DNA of 38,158 nt from Thermoplasmata archaeon (GCA_021809755.1 JAJZJZ010000010.1:1-38158); one strand, 5' to 3'; numbered from the stretch's first letter, positions 7,935 to 17,268 are shown. Program-made: numbers and translations. Notes: generated from the letters alone by a model not told the origin.

Positions 7935-8855
7935 GTGATCGAAATTGAGAACGTTTCAAAAAACTTCAAGGGATCACGTTCTCCGGCAATCCAAAATTTG
8001 AATCTATCTATTTCTAATGGAGAAGTTTTAGGGCTTGTTGGCCTAAATGGGGCAGGAAAAACGACAACCCTTAGGCTTTGTTCAGGTATTTTGTTGCCCA
8101 CCTCTGGAAATATAATCGTGAATGGTCTTGATCTGTCTGAAGATAAGAGAGAAGCATCCAGAAATATTGGATGGGTTCCAGAACAAACTAATTTTAATTT
8201 ATATGAAACCCCAATTTCATTAATGAGGTATTACTCAACCCTATATGGCATAGAAAAGAATTCTGCAGACAAAATCATTGTTAATCTCCTATCCATGGTC
8301 GGTCTTGAATCAAAGTACAACAAAATTCCATTTCTCAAGATGTCTCAGGGAATGAAAAAGCGATTCATGATTGCTGTGGCGCTTCTCAACAATCCGGACA
8401 ATATTCTTTTAGATGAAACGATTAATGGTCTTGACCCAAATGGCATTAAGTTTGTTATAGACCTCATAAAAAAATTTAAAGAGGAGGACAAAACCATTGT
8501 ATTATCGTCGCACATTCTAAAGGAGGTAGAGGCCGTATCGGACAAGGTTGCAATAATTCACAAGGGAAAACTTGTAAAACTAATAACTAAGGAACAAATT
8601 TCACTAACCGACTCAGTTACCATTATGATTAAGATTGAAAATCCAGACAATGCTCTTGAATCTGTATTGGGAGAGTTGGGAGATTTTACCATAGATGGAA
8701 AGAATGTAGTGTTAAAGAATGTAAGAGTACCTGCAAATGAAGTTTACAGAGTGAATGGAATTCTTGTATCACATAAATATAATATATCATTCTTCCAAGC
8801 CACTTCAGGTAATCTGGAGGACGTCTTCTTCAAGGCTACAGGTGATTCAAAATGA
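7935..8855 (+). CDS. ABC transporter ATP-binding protein
   Basis: About 306 residues from the GTG at 7935. The frame opens at a TTG at 7917, but the typical ABC beginning (x-IEIENVSKNF) starts at the GTG. Walker A is GLNGAGKTT, at about residues 37-45, with WVPEQT as the Q-loop and KMSQGMKKR as the signature. Walker B reads LLDETINGLDP (DET instead of the usual DEP), and SSH is the switch histidine. The C-terminal 90 residues form the regulatory extension seen in NatA/CcmA-like exporters. The 3' end overlaps the permease start by 4 bases, so the two subunits are made together. Confidence 0.93.
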   Translation: MIEIENVSKNFKGSRSPAIQNLNLSISNGEVLGLVGLNGAGKTTTLRLCSGILLPTSGNIIVNGLDLSEDKREASRNIGWVPEQTNFNLYETPISLMRYYSTLYGIEKNSADKIIVNLLSMVGLESKYNKIPFLKMSQGMKKRFMIAVALLNNPDNILLDETINGLDPNGIKFVIDLIKKFKEEDKTIVLSSHILKEVEAVSDKVAIIHKGKLVKLITKEQISLTDSVTIMIKIENPDNALESVLGELGDFTIDGKNVVLKNVRVPANEVYRVNGILVSHKYNISFFQATSGNLEDVFFKATGDSK

Positions 8856-10336
8856 ACCGCTTTTTATCAGAGACTATTTACTTTTTTAAGAAAAAGAATG
8901 TAATAGGAGTAGTACTTATTTTATTAATATTCACCCTCATTTTTGTTGCTTTCTATTCCCCCCCTCCAAAGGCTTCAACTGCATTATCATATGATATGAC
9001 AACTTATTTTAACACAGATACCAACTCTTTTAACGCAACGGTGTATGCCTTCAACGGTCAGGGTTTTTCGGCAGACGGATTGCAGATCAATTATGACTTC
9101 GGTCTTGTTGACAATTCAACATTTTTTGCTCAATTTAAAGGTACAGGAACTACTAATTCAAATGGATATTTGATAATTAGTTACAACGTTCCAAAAAGCA
9201 CCAGCGTATCATATTTATCTCTTGGGAGTCTCAACTTAACATATAACAATGGATTTTTCTCAACTATTTCAGAAGTACATTCCTACAATAAAGGAACACC
9301 AGTTATAAATCCCTATTTCATTACGTGCGTCTATGGTCAGACAAATCTTGCGGATCGATCAATTGTGCTTGCATATATCTCACCCAATTTATCAGGTGCA
9401 CCTCATATAAGCTTGACCGTTGAGAATACTTCTTACTATTATTTTGGGTCTCAAGGATATGGAAATCCAACTTTAATAGGAAATTATTCGGGATTCACTC
9501 ATTTAAATATCCATTTCACCAAATATCTTGTTAATAACCAATACTATATTCAATCGTTTAAGCTCCAAATATTTAAACAGAATTTTACAAATAGCTATCC
9601 TCTATCTTCGTTCGTAATAGACGTTACAAGTGCTTCTATATTTAGCTCACAAACAGCTGGTTTAGCAACTAATATTGCTCTGTTTTTCATGATCCTTCTC
9701 TTTATATGGTTTACAGAAGATTATTTTATGAAACCTGTTAAAAACGGTACCATGGAATCAGTTATTTCAAAACCTGTTGGAAGAAGAGAAATTTTTCTGT
9801 TGAGATTTTTTGCTGTTGTTATTGGTTCCCTAATAGTTTTACTCGTAGACTTATTGGTATCAGATTTGGTTTTTGAATTGTTTACCAAAAACTTTGTTTC
9901 TTCAGGTGCTATTGTGGGAACGGTTATTACACTCTTCTATTACGTGCTTGCCTCGACTTCAATAGTATTTATGCTTTCAACATTTGGCGGAAGGAAGTTC
10001 AGTGAAAAACTCATACTCCTGTTTATTATATTGATAACGTGGGTTTACCCTGCGCTAGTTTTTATTTATTCAGAAAGTGCTACCTTGTTAAAGGTACTAT
10101 CTCCAGCCTATAAATCAATTGTTACTGTGTCAACTATAATGCAATACGCAAATCCATTTATGATTCCTTACGTGTTTAATGATATTATAACTAAGGGTAT
10201 ACTTTTACCGGGTGGTGCCTACGGGCCTTTGTATGATTACGGAATTAATCCTATTTTTGTCACCATTGTTGCCGCCGCTTGGATTGCGATACCATTTATT
10301 GTTGGATATCGGAGGATTAAAAAACTTGATTTCTAA
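8852..10336 (+). CDS. ABC-2 type permease with large inserted ectodomain
   Basis: 494 residues. A first membrane segment is at about residues 17-34. It is followed by about 230 extracytoplasmic residues rich in Asn, Ser and Tyr with many sequons. At least five hydrophobic segments follow from about residue 272 to the end. The ectodomain contains a FNATVYAFNGQGFS strand and TTNSNGYLIISYNVP, the pattern of Ig-like or carboxypeptidase-regulatory-like beta-sandwich domains (T/N-x2-G-x5-Y-x-V-P). After the second segment, K-P-V-K-N-G-T-M-E-S-V-I-S-K-P is the coupling region typical of ABC-2 permeases. Cotranscribed with the ATPase. The substrate is unknown. Confidence 0.88.
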   Translation: MNRFLSETIYFFKKKNVIGVVLILLIFTLIFVAFYSPPPKASTALSYDMTTYFNTDTNSFNATVYAFNGQGFSADGLQINYDFGLVDNSTFFAQFKGTGTTNSNGYLIISYNVPKSTSVSYLSLGSLNLTYNNGFFSTISEVHSYNKGTPVINPYFITCVYGQTNLADRSIVLAYISPNLSGAPHISLTVENTSYYYFGSQGYGNPTLIGNYSGFTHLNIHFTKYLVNNQYYIQSFKLQIFKQNFTNSYPLSSFVIDVTSASIFSSQTAGLATNIALFFMILLFIWFTEDYFMKPVKNGTMESVISKPVGRREIFLLRFFAVVIGSLIVLLVDLLVSDLVFELFTKNFVSSGAIVGTVITLFYYVLASTSIVFMLSTFGGRKFSEKLILLFIILITWVYPALVFIYSESATLLKVLSPAYKSIVTVSTIMQYANPFMIPYVFNDIITKGILLPGGAYGPLYDYGINPIFVTIVAAAWIAIPFIVGYRRIKKLDF

Positions 10337-10455
10337 TATTTACCTAATTATTTATTTCATCTCAAAAAAATAATTGAATTTGTTTAGTTCTTTAAAATAT
10401 ATTCACAGTGTATAATTGAGAAAGAATAAATAATGATAATGGTATAGAATAAACC

Positions 10456-11895
10456 ATGAATATAGAAGTTTTAGAAGGTAACTGGAAGAGCGATGCTAAA
10501 AGAAGCATAAAATTAGTAACCTTTTTTGAGCAGGAACAAGTCAACAGTGAAATAACAGAGTTAAACCACTCCCTTAAGGAAGTTGATTTTAAGGGAAAGT
10601 CAAATGATATAAGAATTGTCTCTTTACCTCACATAAAGGAGAATTTCTGTGTTGTTGGTCTTGGGAAAAGAGACAAATACTCTATTGAAACCTATAGGCG
10701 CGCACTATCTCAAGCCTTAAGAGAGATAAAAAAAACTGGAATTCCATCCGTTATTGCCACTCTTCCTGGAATTGATGGATCTGATGTGGAAGCTTTTGAA
10801 ACAGCATATATATCAGAAACTACCCTATATGAGTTTTCAAAATATAAGTCACAAAATCATGAGAAGTCAGGGATAACGGAAATTTTAATTTCCGGAAATG
10901 GTGATTTGAAATCTGCATTGAGAAGAGGAGAGATACTCGGCAAATCGACAAATTATGCAAGGGATTTTGCAAATATGCCGCCTTCTGAGGGGACCCCTTC
11001 TTATTTTGAGAAATTGGCTAAGGAGATTAAGAATGTTAAAGTTACTGTCATTGAAAAGGACAAATTTAAGGAGCTTGGAATGGGAGGATTGGAAGGTGTT
11101 TCAAGGGCAGCGAAGGAACCTGCCAAACTTGTAATAATGGAATACAAAAACTCTTCTGAAAAGCCAATTGCAATGATTGGGAAAGGAATTATCTTTGATA
11201 GTGGTGGAATATCCATAAAACCATCTGCGGGAATGCAGGAAATGAAATTTGATAAGTGCGGGGCTTCTGCAGTTCTTGGCGTGATGAAGGCTCTCAGCGA
11301 AATGAATGCCAAAGTTAATGTTATAGGGCTTGCACCATTAACAGAAAACCTTCCTGGAGGAAATGCCTACAAACCAGGGGACATATTGCGTCATTACAAT
11401 GGAAAGACTTCAGAGGTAATAACAACTGATGCGGAGGGCCGTCTAGTAATGGCGGATGCATTGTCTTACGCTGTTGAAAAATATTCTCCAAAGGCTATTC
11501 TCGATATATCAACACTCACAGGAGCTTGCGTAACGGCATTGGGGAATAATATAGCCGGATTGATGGGCAATAATCAGGAGCTTGTCAATAAAATGCTTGG
11601 CATTTCATCCAGAACTTGGGAAAAGGTCTGGCAACTTCCAATAGATGATGATTTCAGGGAGCAAATTAAAAGCACGGTGGCCGATATCAAAAATACAGGC
11701 GGTTCTCAGGGAGGAGCAGAAACAGCCGGAGCCTTCCTTGAAAATTTTATAGGAACGACACCATGGCTTCACCTCGACATAGCAGGTACTGCATGGACCC
11801 AAGAAAAAACTGCAAAAAAGGAATATGTCGGAAAGGGAGCAACCGGATTTGGGGTCAGGCTCCTTACGGAATTCTCAATTTCAATGTTTAACTGA
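10456..11895 (+). CDS. pepA: Leucyl aminopeptidase (M17 family)
   Basis: A cytosolic dinuclear-zinc exopeptidase that removes N-terminal residues from peptides and completes protein breakdown after the proteasome and tricorn-like enzymes. 479 residues, the normal M17 length, with the N-terminal macro-like domain (1-160) and the catalytic C-terminal half. The active-site block GKGIIFDSGGISIKPSAGM, with its Lys and Asp ligands, and TTDAEGRLVMADALSYA (the NTDAEGRL motif, Asn changed to Thr) are both present. The third ligand block reads KFDKCGA where bacterial enzymes have YDMGGA, keeping the essential Asp. Monocistronic. Its stop is 2 bases from the stop of the convergent PIN-ATPase gene. Confidence 0.95.
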   Translation: MNIEVLEGNWKSDAKRSIKLVTFFEQEQVNSEITELNHSLKEVDFKGKSNDIRIVSLPHIKENFCVVGLGKRDKYSIETYRRALSQALREIKKTGIPSVIATLPGIDGSDVEAFETAYISETTLYEFSKYKSQNHEKSGITEILISGNGDLKSALRRGEILGKSTNYARDFANMPPSEGTPSYFEKLAKEIKNVKVTVIEKDKFKELGMGGLEGVSRAAKEPAKLVIMEYKNSSEKPIAMIGKGIIFDSGGISIKPSAGMQEMKFDKCGASAVLGVMKALSEMNAKVNVIGLAPLTENLPGGNAYKPGDILRHYNGKTSEVITTDAEGRLVMADALSYAVEKYSPKAILDISTLTGACVTALGNNIAGLMGNNQELVNKMLGISSRTWEKVWQLPIDDDFREQIKSTVADIKNTGGSQGGAETAGAFLENFIGTTPWLHLDIAGTAWTQEKTAKKEYVGKGATGFGVRLLTEFSISMFN

Positions 11896-11897
11896 TT

Positions 11898-13682
11898 TTA
11901 AGGAAAGGAGCATTTTATGCTCTTCCCATTTTTTATTGCTTTCTGTATTGCTGAACCAGCGCCACTGTCAATTTTGATTCTCACAATTCCTTTGTTGGAA
12001 CTTATGGCCTGCAAAATAATAATATCATCAACATAAATGTTTACGGAACTGTTCTTTTTTCCAGTGTCAAGATAGATAATTCTGTTTTTTATAAGAGGTA
12101 TAATATCAGTTTTATCATCACTTTCCGGCTCCTTTGCCTCAACATCGATTCTTACCCGTAACTTCCTCTCTATTTCTGATATGGAAGCTCCTTTTCTACC
12201 TATAAGCCTTGCCATCATAGGTTCTGGTACACTAACCACGGCTCTACCTGAACCTTTCATCCTTACTGATATATTTTCTGTGCCAAGAAATTTTGATATT
12301 TCATCTTTTACCCTGTTTTTTACATCTTCAGAAATTCCAGCATCCTGCTCTTTGGTAACAGGAACGACAACCACCTGATCACCAAAGGTATATATCTCAT
12401 ACTTCGGTTCATTTGAAGGATGTTCTGTTATAACTATAACTGGTCTTGAAAGATCATCCTGAGTCATACCTGATGGGACTTTGACAACATAGTGAACTCT
12501 TAAAATACTGGAAATATCTCCCTTGCTCACATAAAGAACAGTATCTATTACCTGCGGGATTAATCCAAGTTCGATTCTTCCTATGAATCTATGGATAGCG
12601 TCAATGGGTCTGGTTGCATGGACAACTCCAATCATTCCGACCCCGGCTAGTCGCAGGTCGCTGAATACTTTAAAATCTGTGGTGACCCTCATTTCATCAA
12701 ATATTGTATAGTCGTTCCTCACAAGAAGTAATAAATCTCCAGTTTTTTCCATGGAACCATCTAGGGCTGTATACTGTGTTATCTCCTTGTTGACTTGCAG
12801 ATCCCTTGGTCTTTCCATAGTTTTCACAATGAGATTTTTTTCATTAAGGAGATTGGCTAGCGCCTGAACAAATGTACTTTTTCCTGCACCAGGGCTTCCA
12901 GCAACAAGAACTCCTGACGAACCTGAAAGGACCTGGTCTAAAATCTCCCGATCTAGTGAATAATCCTCAATGGTAGTTGTTTTTATTGGTCTGACTGCCG
13001 TTATCTCAAGACTGCTTGCAAAGGGCTGCCTCGCAATTACAATCCTAAATTGACGAAGTTGAACTACAGTTGCGCCTAGATCATCCATCTCAATAAAGGA
13101 TTCGTGGTCACCCCTTGCACGCTTAATAATGTTGTTAGCTATTGCTTCTGCTTCCGCTTCGGTTATCTCCTTTCCAACGATTTCTACCTTTATATGTCCA
13201 GGATAACCTTTCTTTAGCTTTGTCTTTGATCCGGATTTTATATGTGCGGAAATTGTCATATCATCAAAAAATTCCTCGATATTCCTATTCATTGAATCCT
13301 TTGATTCCAGGTATTCAACCCGGATACCTTTTATTATGGCTATCTCTCTTTGAACGTTGTCTCCAGTGACGAGGATTGCATCGTATTCTGCAGCAACGTT
13401 GCGAATCAGATCATCTATTTCCCCAACTCTTGCCTTCTCTATCTGCCACTCACCTGGCCTTTTACCTGTTATTTCGAGCGAGATCTTGCCATCATCTGCC
13501 ATCATTCTGATTCGTTTTAGCTCCTCCAGAGCCGCGAAACCTATGCTCTTCCCTTCGTTAGCCTGATGCTCAACTTCAGACAACATAGCCTCTGTAAAAA
13601 TAACACGAGAATCTATTTTATCCCTAATAAATTCATAAAATCTCCCGTCGACAATAACAGAGGTGTCTGGTATGTAATCCAC
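11898..13682 (-). CDS. PIN domain - PilT/VirB11-like ATPase - KH domain protein
   Basis: 594 residues matching the archaeal PINc/VapC-type ATPase family (COG1855). Residues 1-125 form a PIN nuclease domain with D6 in IPDTSVIVDG, acidic residues around 31-38 and D108 in TGDN. After a linker, the secretion-type ATPase carries the P-loop GSPGAGKST at 262-270. It then has TIFDEMRVTTDF (Walker B/Asp box) and GMIGVVHATRP (His box). At about 490-530, ARLIGRKGASISEIE is a KH-type GxxG RNA-binding motif. The combination suggests an RNA-binding ATPase with nuclease potential, perhaps involved in ribosome or RNA quality control; the exact role of the family is not established. It is divergent from the asparagine-synthase-like gene. 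Confidence 0.92.
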   Translation of the reverse strand: MDYIPDTSVIVDGRFYEFIRDKIDSRVIFTEAMLSEVEHQANEGKSIGFAALEELKRIRMMADDGKISLEITGKRPGEWQIEKARVGEIDDLIRNVAAEYDAILVTGDNVQREIAIIKGIRVEYLESKDSMNRNIEEFFDDMTISAHIKSGSKTKLKKGYPGHIKVEIVGKEITEAEAEAIANNIIKRARGDHESFIEMDDLGATVVQLRQFRIVIARQPFASSLEITAVRPIKTTTIEDYSLDREILDQVLSGSSGVLVAGSPGAGKSTFVQALANLLNEKNLIVKTMERPRDLQVNKEITQYTALDGSMEKTGDLLLLVRNDYTIFDEMRVTTDFKVFSDLRLAGVGMIGVVHATRPIDAIHRFIGRIELGLIPQVIDTVLYVSKGDISSILRVHYVVKVPSGMTQDDLSRPVIVITEHPSNEPKYEIYTFGDQVVVVPVTKEQDAGISEDVKNRVKDEISKFLGTENISVRMKGSGRAVVSVPEPMMARLIGRKGASISEIERKLRVRIDVEAKEPESDDKTDIIPLIKNRIIYLDTGKKNSSVNIYVDDIIILQAISSNKGIVRIKIDSGAGSAIQKAIKNGKSIKCSFP

Positions 13683-13728
13683 AATATTGTAAGGTATACT
13701 GCTTATTTAATTCCTAGTATGCAATGTC

Positions 13729-14490
13729 GTGGAAATGGCTCGACTGGTTGATGGACATTCCCTTGTGGAGAGACTTAAATCCAACCTTAATTCAATCAAT
13801 GAGCCTTATATCTTAGGATTTTCAGGTGGCTTAGATAGTTCACTTCTGTTGTATCTTTCTGATCAACTTTGCAAACCATGTGTGGTTGGAATTGAAGGAT
13901 CGAAAGATATATCGAATGCGAGGATTGTTGCCGCTCACTATAAAAGACAACTAAAAATTGAGATTTTTTCGAAATCTGAGGTTGTTGAGGCAGCTTCTGT
14001 TGTGCTACGTGCAGATCCCAATTCATCAATTTTAGAGATTTCGTATGATGCGGTTTTGGCGGGATTATTCCAGAGATCTGATCGACATTATATTGTTACT
14101 GGTCAAGGTTCTGATGAAATATTCTATGGGTATTCAAAATTTGTTGATGGTAGGGAAAGTTCAAATGCAGAGAGTCTCCGCGTCCTTAAAGAAAGAACTA
14201 TCCCTCGGGAGAACAAAATAGCGACAATTATGCAAAAAGAACTTATTACTCCATACCTTGATGGTGATATAATAGACTCTTTTGCAGGTCTTCCCCGAGA
14301 AATGCATATTTCAAAAGGCGTCGGAAAGTTCTTATTGAGGAAAAGTGCCATTGAAGCAGGATTCGATGTAAAATTTTCTGAATCGAAGAAACTGGCAGCC
14401 CAATACGGCTCCGGCTTTAAGAGTGTGATCGCCTCCGCAATAAGATCTGGCATTTTAGGAAATACGGAAAAAATAAGAGGGGACCTATGA
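13729..14490 (+). CDS. Stand-alone asparagine synthase (ATP-pyrophosphatase) domain protein
   Basis: 253 residues comprising only the synthetase half of AsnB-like enzymes. The PP-motif GFSGGLDSSLLLYLSD is at about residues 29-44, and VTGQGSDEIFYGYSKF, the G-x-G-x-D-E-x-F/L-G-Y block that handles the adenylated intermediate, is near 125-140. The N-terminal glutaminase domain with its catalytic Cys is absent, so ammonia would be used directly or supplied by a partner. The start is GTG at 13729; an ATG two codons later is equally possible. The stop overlaps the MFS transporter start by 4 bases, so the two products are co-translated and perhaps functionally linked. The substrate may be aspartate or another carboxylate to be amidated or ligated. 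Confidence 0.85.
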   Translation: MEMARLVDGHSLVERLKSNLNSINEPYILGFSGGLDSSLLLYLSDQLCKPCVVGIEGSKDISNARIVAAHYKRQLKIEIFSKSEVVEAASVVLRADPNSSILEISYDAVLAGLFQRSDRHYIVTGQGSDEIFYGYSKFVDGRESSNAESLRVLKERTIPRENKIATIMQKELITPYLDGDIIDSFAGLPREMHISKGVGKFLLRKSAIEAGFDVKFSESKKLAAQYGSGFKSVIASAIRSGILGNTEKIRGDL

Positions 14491-15644
14491 AAAAATTGAC
14501 GCCGGTTCAGTCAGTTGCACTTATGCTAATACTTCGTTTTGTGTATGCAATGAATTGGTATAATGTGTCGCCCTATCTTACTTCTATCAGCGGAACTTAT
14601 GCAGAAGGATCATCTGGATCAGGGCTAATCCTATCGTCCTTTCTTCTTGGAGCTGGAATTTTTCAAATCCCTTCAGGATTTTTAGCTTCAAGGATCGGAA
14701 CAAGAAATGTGGCTCTGTGGGGAATGATAATTATGTCTATTTCGGTGTTTCTATCGCCCCTATCTCCAGATTTTATAATCTTCCTCGTATCAAGATTCTT
14801 TGTAGGTATCGCCTCAGCATTCTTCTTCTCCTCAGGTATAGTTTTGCTTGGGCAGATCGACAAAAAGAATATTGACGGCAAAATAACGATGTTCAATGTC
14901 TCATTTGCAGCCGGCGGTGGCTTTGGAATCATTCTCTTCGGTGAGCTTGGAAGGTTCATACCATGGCAAACCTCACTTTATATTGCCGGGATTATAACGG
15001 CACTTCCTTCCATAATCGCTCTTGCAATGATTCCTAATCCGGGGGTTGTCAGAAAAACAATGAAAGGCATTGCTTCTAAAGCCTTTTCTCCTTTAATGTT
15101 ATTGCTTTCTCTGGGAATTGGCGGATATTGGGCATTAAACTTTACAGCGGTTGAGTATCTTAACCCTTATACCCTTTTTAGAACCGGATCGGTTAATGAC
15201 GCTGGTGTGGTAGGAAGTATTGCACTTTTCTCAGGAATTCTTGGTATTTTCATACTTCCCTTTGCAAGAAAATATAAGCCGCTTATTGTTACCGGGGGTC
15301 TTGTGATATTTCTATCACTTCTTGTTATTTTGATACCTTTTGCCGATGTTACAGGATTAGGAGCAATAGCACTTGCAGAGGGAATTTTCAGTATAACAAT
15401 ATTTTCTGCTGAATATTATTATGTAGTTCTCCTGGAAACAGATGAAACTGTTGTTCCATTAAGTATTGCGACTATGAATTCCTTTCAGATTGGGTTGGGT
15501 TCATTGATTGCGTTTGTATTTTCCCTAATATACTCTTCAAACAAAGAACTAGCTTGGTATTCTTTGGGATTAATCTCACTTATACTTCTGCCACTCTCCA
15601 TACCTGTTTTATTAAAGGTAGAAAAGGTTTCACCCGCTACTTAA
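14487..15644 (+). CDS. MFS transporter
   Basis: 385 residues with about 12 hydrophobic segments. The MFS loop 2-3 signature is present as GFLASRIGTRNVALWG, close to the G-x-L-x-D-R-x-G-R-R/K consensus. Translationally coupled to the asparagine-synthase-like gene upstream. It is not closely similar to the two other MFS proteins of this window, which share a different signature. The substrate is unknown; uptake or export of the amino-acid-like substrate of the coupled enzyme is a guess. The 3' end overlaps that of the convergent MFS gene by 15 bases. Confidence 0.9.
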   Translation: MKKLTPVQSVALMLILRFVYAMNWYNVSPYLTSISGTYAEGSSGSGLILSSFLLGAGIFQIPSGFLASRIGTRNVALWGMIIMSISVFLSPLSPDFIIFLVSRFFVGIASAFFFSSGIVLLGQIDKKNIDGKITMFNVSFAAGGGFGIILFGELGRFIPWQTSLYIAGIITALPSIIALAMIPNPGVVRKTMKGIASKAFSPLMLLLSLGIGGYWALNFTAVEYLNPYTLFRTGSVNDAGVVGSIALFSGILGIFILPFARKYKPLIVTGGLVIFLSLLVILIPFADVTGLGAIALAEGIFSITIFSAEYYYVVLLETDETVVPLSIATMNSFQIGLGSLIAFVFSLIYSSNKELAWYSLGLISLILLPLSIPVLLKVEKVSPAT

Positions 15645-16865
15645 CAAAGAATCGTCCTGATATTTTACTATCCTTGCCCAGAACAACAGGGTAACTGCTG
15701 TTATTAACAAACTTATCACTAATACTACAATCCAAAGAATACCCAGATTACTAGGAAAATACTGAATAAAAAACGTACCCATAACCGGTGCACTCGGCCC
15801 GATAACTCCAGCGATGACCTGGAATGCTCCAAAGTATTGCCCTCTCTTGTTGTATGGTGCTAGTCTGCTGATGATTGTACTAATTATTGGTGCTGTTATG
15901 TTTTCTGCCATAGTAAGAACAAATACATCAACCAGAAGAAACGAAAAACTCCTGAAGAATATCAAAGCAAAAAAACCAAATGCATAGATATTAAGACCAA
16001 TGAGTAACCTTATGTGATCCCTTATGCCTGCGAATATTTTATTAGTATACATTTGGAAAATTGCAACATACAACCCATTCGTTCCGTACAATATACCAAT
16101 TTCTACATCAGAAATATTGTCGTATGCTTTCCAGAACAATGTCAGAGTTGTACCCCATTGCCCCATTACTAGAAACATTATAGAAATTGCAAAAACGGCA
16201 AAGACAAAGGCGACATCTTTTCTAGGAAAACTAAAACCACTTGTTTTTGGTTGTCTGTTTTCTGCTTTGAGTGTCTCTGGGACATACAGAAAATAGAGAA
16301 CCATTTCAACTAAAGTCAGTACCGCAGGTACAAGAAAAATATACCCATAGGATATTCCTGCAATAAATCCTCCTATGGCTGGACCAATTGCAAATCCTAT
16401 ATTGAGAAGTATTCGCACAAGACCGAAGGCGTTTGTCCTTTCTGCCGCAGTAGTAGCATCAGTAATTATGACATTATCTGCCGACCCCTGAATATTCATG
16501 AAAGGCTCTGTTAATATAAGGAGTATGTAAAAGATCAAAACATTTAGATCAAGAAATATACTTACGGATATAAATAGGAATAGAATTGCGATAGCAGGAG
16601 TGGCCACAAGAAGCATCTTCCGCCTGCCAAGGCGGTCCATTAGATTTCCCCCGTAAATTCCAAATGGGACTGATGTTACAGCCATTATAAATAGAACAAT
16701 ACCAATTGTAAAATAAGGAACATCTCGGATTTCATTAAGATACAAAGGTAGAAAAATCCATGCCTGAGACCTTCCAAAAACTCGTATAAACTGATTAAAT
16801 GATATTGTAGCTACAATTCTGTTTTTAAGAAGGCTCCTTACTGAACCTTCCTGAAGGTCTGGCAA
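15630..16865 (-). CDS. MFS transporter (DHA1/drug-efflux-like)
   Basis: 411 residues with about 12 hydrophobic segments. The signature GNLMDRLGRRKMLLV lies between segments 2 and 3, and RILLNIGFAIGPAIGGFIAG (motif C of antiporters) is in segment 5. The TTG start at 16865 is supported by a TATA element about 25 bases upstream. The protein is a clear paralogue of the MFS protein at 31106-32353: both share the R-I-L-x-N-x-G-x-A-I-G-P block and an E-N-x-x-x-P-x-I-S block in the second half. Proton-coupled efflux is the likely mode; the substrate is unknown. Confidence 0.9.
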   Translation of the reverse strand: MPDLQEGSVRSLLKNRIVATISFNQFIRVFGRSQAWIFLPLYLNEIRDVPYFTIGIVLFIMAVTSVPFGIYGGNLMDRLGRRKMLLVATPAIAILFLFISVSIFLDLNVLIFYILLILTEPFMNIQGSADNVIITDATTAAERTNAFGLVRILLNIGFAIGPAIGGFIAGISYGYIFLVPAVLTLVEMVLYFLYVPETLKAENRQPKTSGFSFPRKDVAFVFAVFAISIMFLVMGQWGTTLTLFWKAYDNISDVEIGILYGTNGLYVAIFQMYTNKIFAGIRDHIRLLIGLNIYAFGFFALIFFRSFSFLLVDVFVLTMAENITAPIISTIISRLAPYNKRGQYFGAFQVIAGVIGPSAPVMGTFFIQYFPSNLGILWIVVLVISLLITAVTLLFWARIVKYQDDSLLSSG

Positions 16866-16886
16866 ACGATAACACCGTAAAATACC

Positions 16887-16892
16887 TTATAT
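16887..16892 (-). promoter_or_regulatory. TATA box of the MFS gene at 16865
   Basis: On the minus strand the sequence reads CATATAAGG, centred about 25 bases before the TTG at 16865. This fits a leaderless transcript and is the main reason for accepting TTG as the start. Confidence 0.5.
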
Positions 16893-16957
16893 GCTTCAGA
16901 TATTTAATTTAGATGACACAGAAATTATGAATATTTCATATTTTGCTGAAACTTTAA

Positions 16958-17188
16958 TCAATCTGCCTTAAACACATCTTCTAAAGTCATAATGCTTGCA
17001 ACTATTACCTGGATTAACTCCTTTCTTATCCTTTCTAGTTCTTCTTTATTTTTTACCGCTGACCAGAACTCTTCAAATTCTTCCAGGATTATTGAATGCG
17101 CCTCATGCAAACTAGATATTCTTCTGTACTTTTGACGCGCGTTATGAATCTCTGCAGAAATTTCATCTAGCATTTCTTTATTAACCAT
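16958..17188 (-). CDS. MazG-like small all-alpha protein
   Basis: 76 residues, all helical. The segment EAHSIILEEFEEFWSAV carries the E-E-x-x-E metal-binding helix of the MazG/dUTPase-like all-alpha NTP pyrophosphohydrolases. The later ELIQVIVASIMTLEDV resembles the second helix, E-x-x-D-V-x(n)-D, with the first Asp replaced by Gln and a terminal Glu-Asp. If active it would hydrolyse a non-canonical or modified NTP to the monophosphate. Without the second acidic pair it may instead be a binding or structural variant. Monocistronic, divergent from the zinc-ribbon gene. Confidence 0.7.
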   Translation of the reverse strand: MVNKEMLDEISAEIHNARQKYRRISSLHEAHSIILEEFEEFWSAVKNKEELERIRKELIQVIVASIMTLEDVFKAD

Positions 17189-17268
17189 GTATTGTTATAT
17201 TTATCTGACATATTAACTACATTAAAAATACCTTAAACTTCCGAACTGGATTTCAAGGGTGATATAGC

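Noticed and set aside
12181-13566. Several plus-strand ORFs inside the PIN-ATPase gene
   Set aside because: They are shadows of the long, clearly conserved minus-strand gene, and their translations show no family motif.
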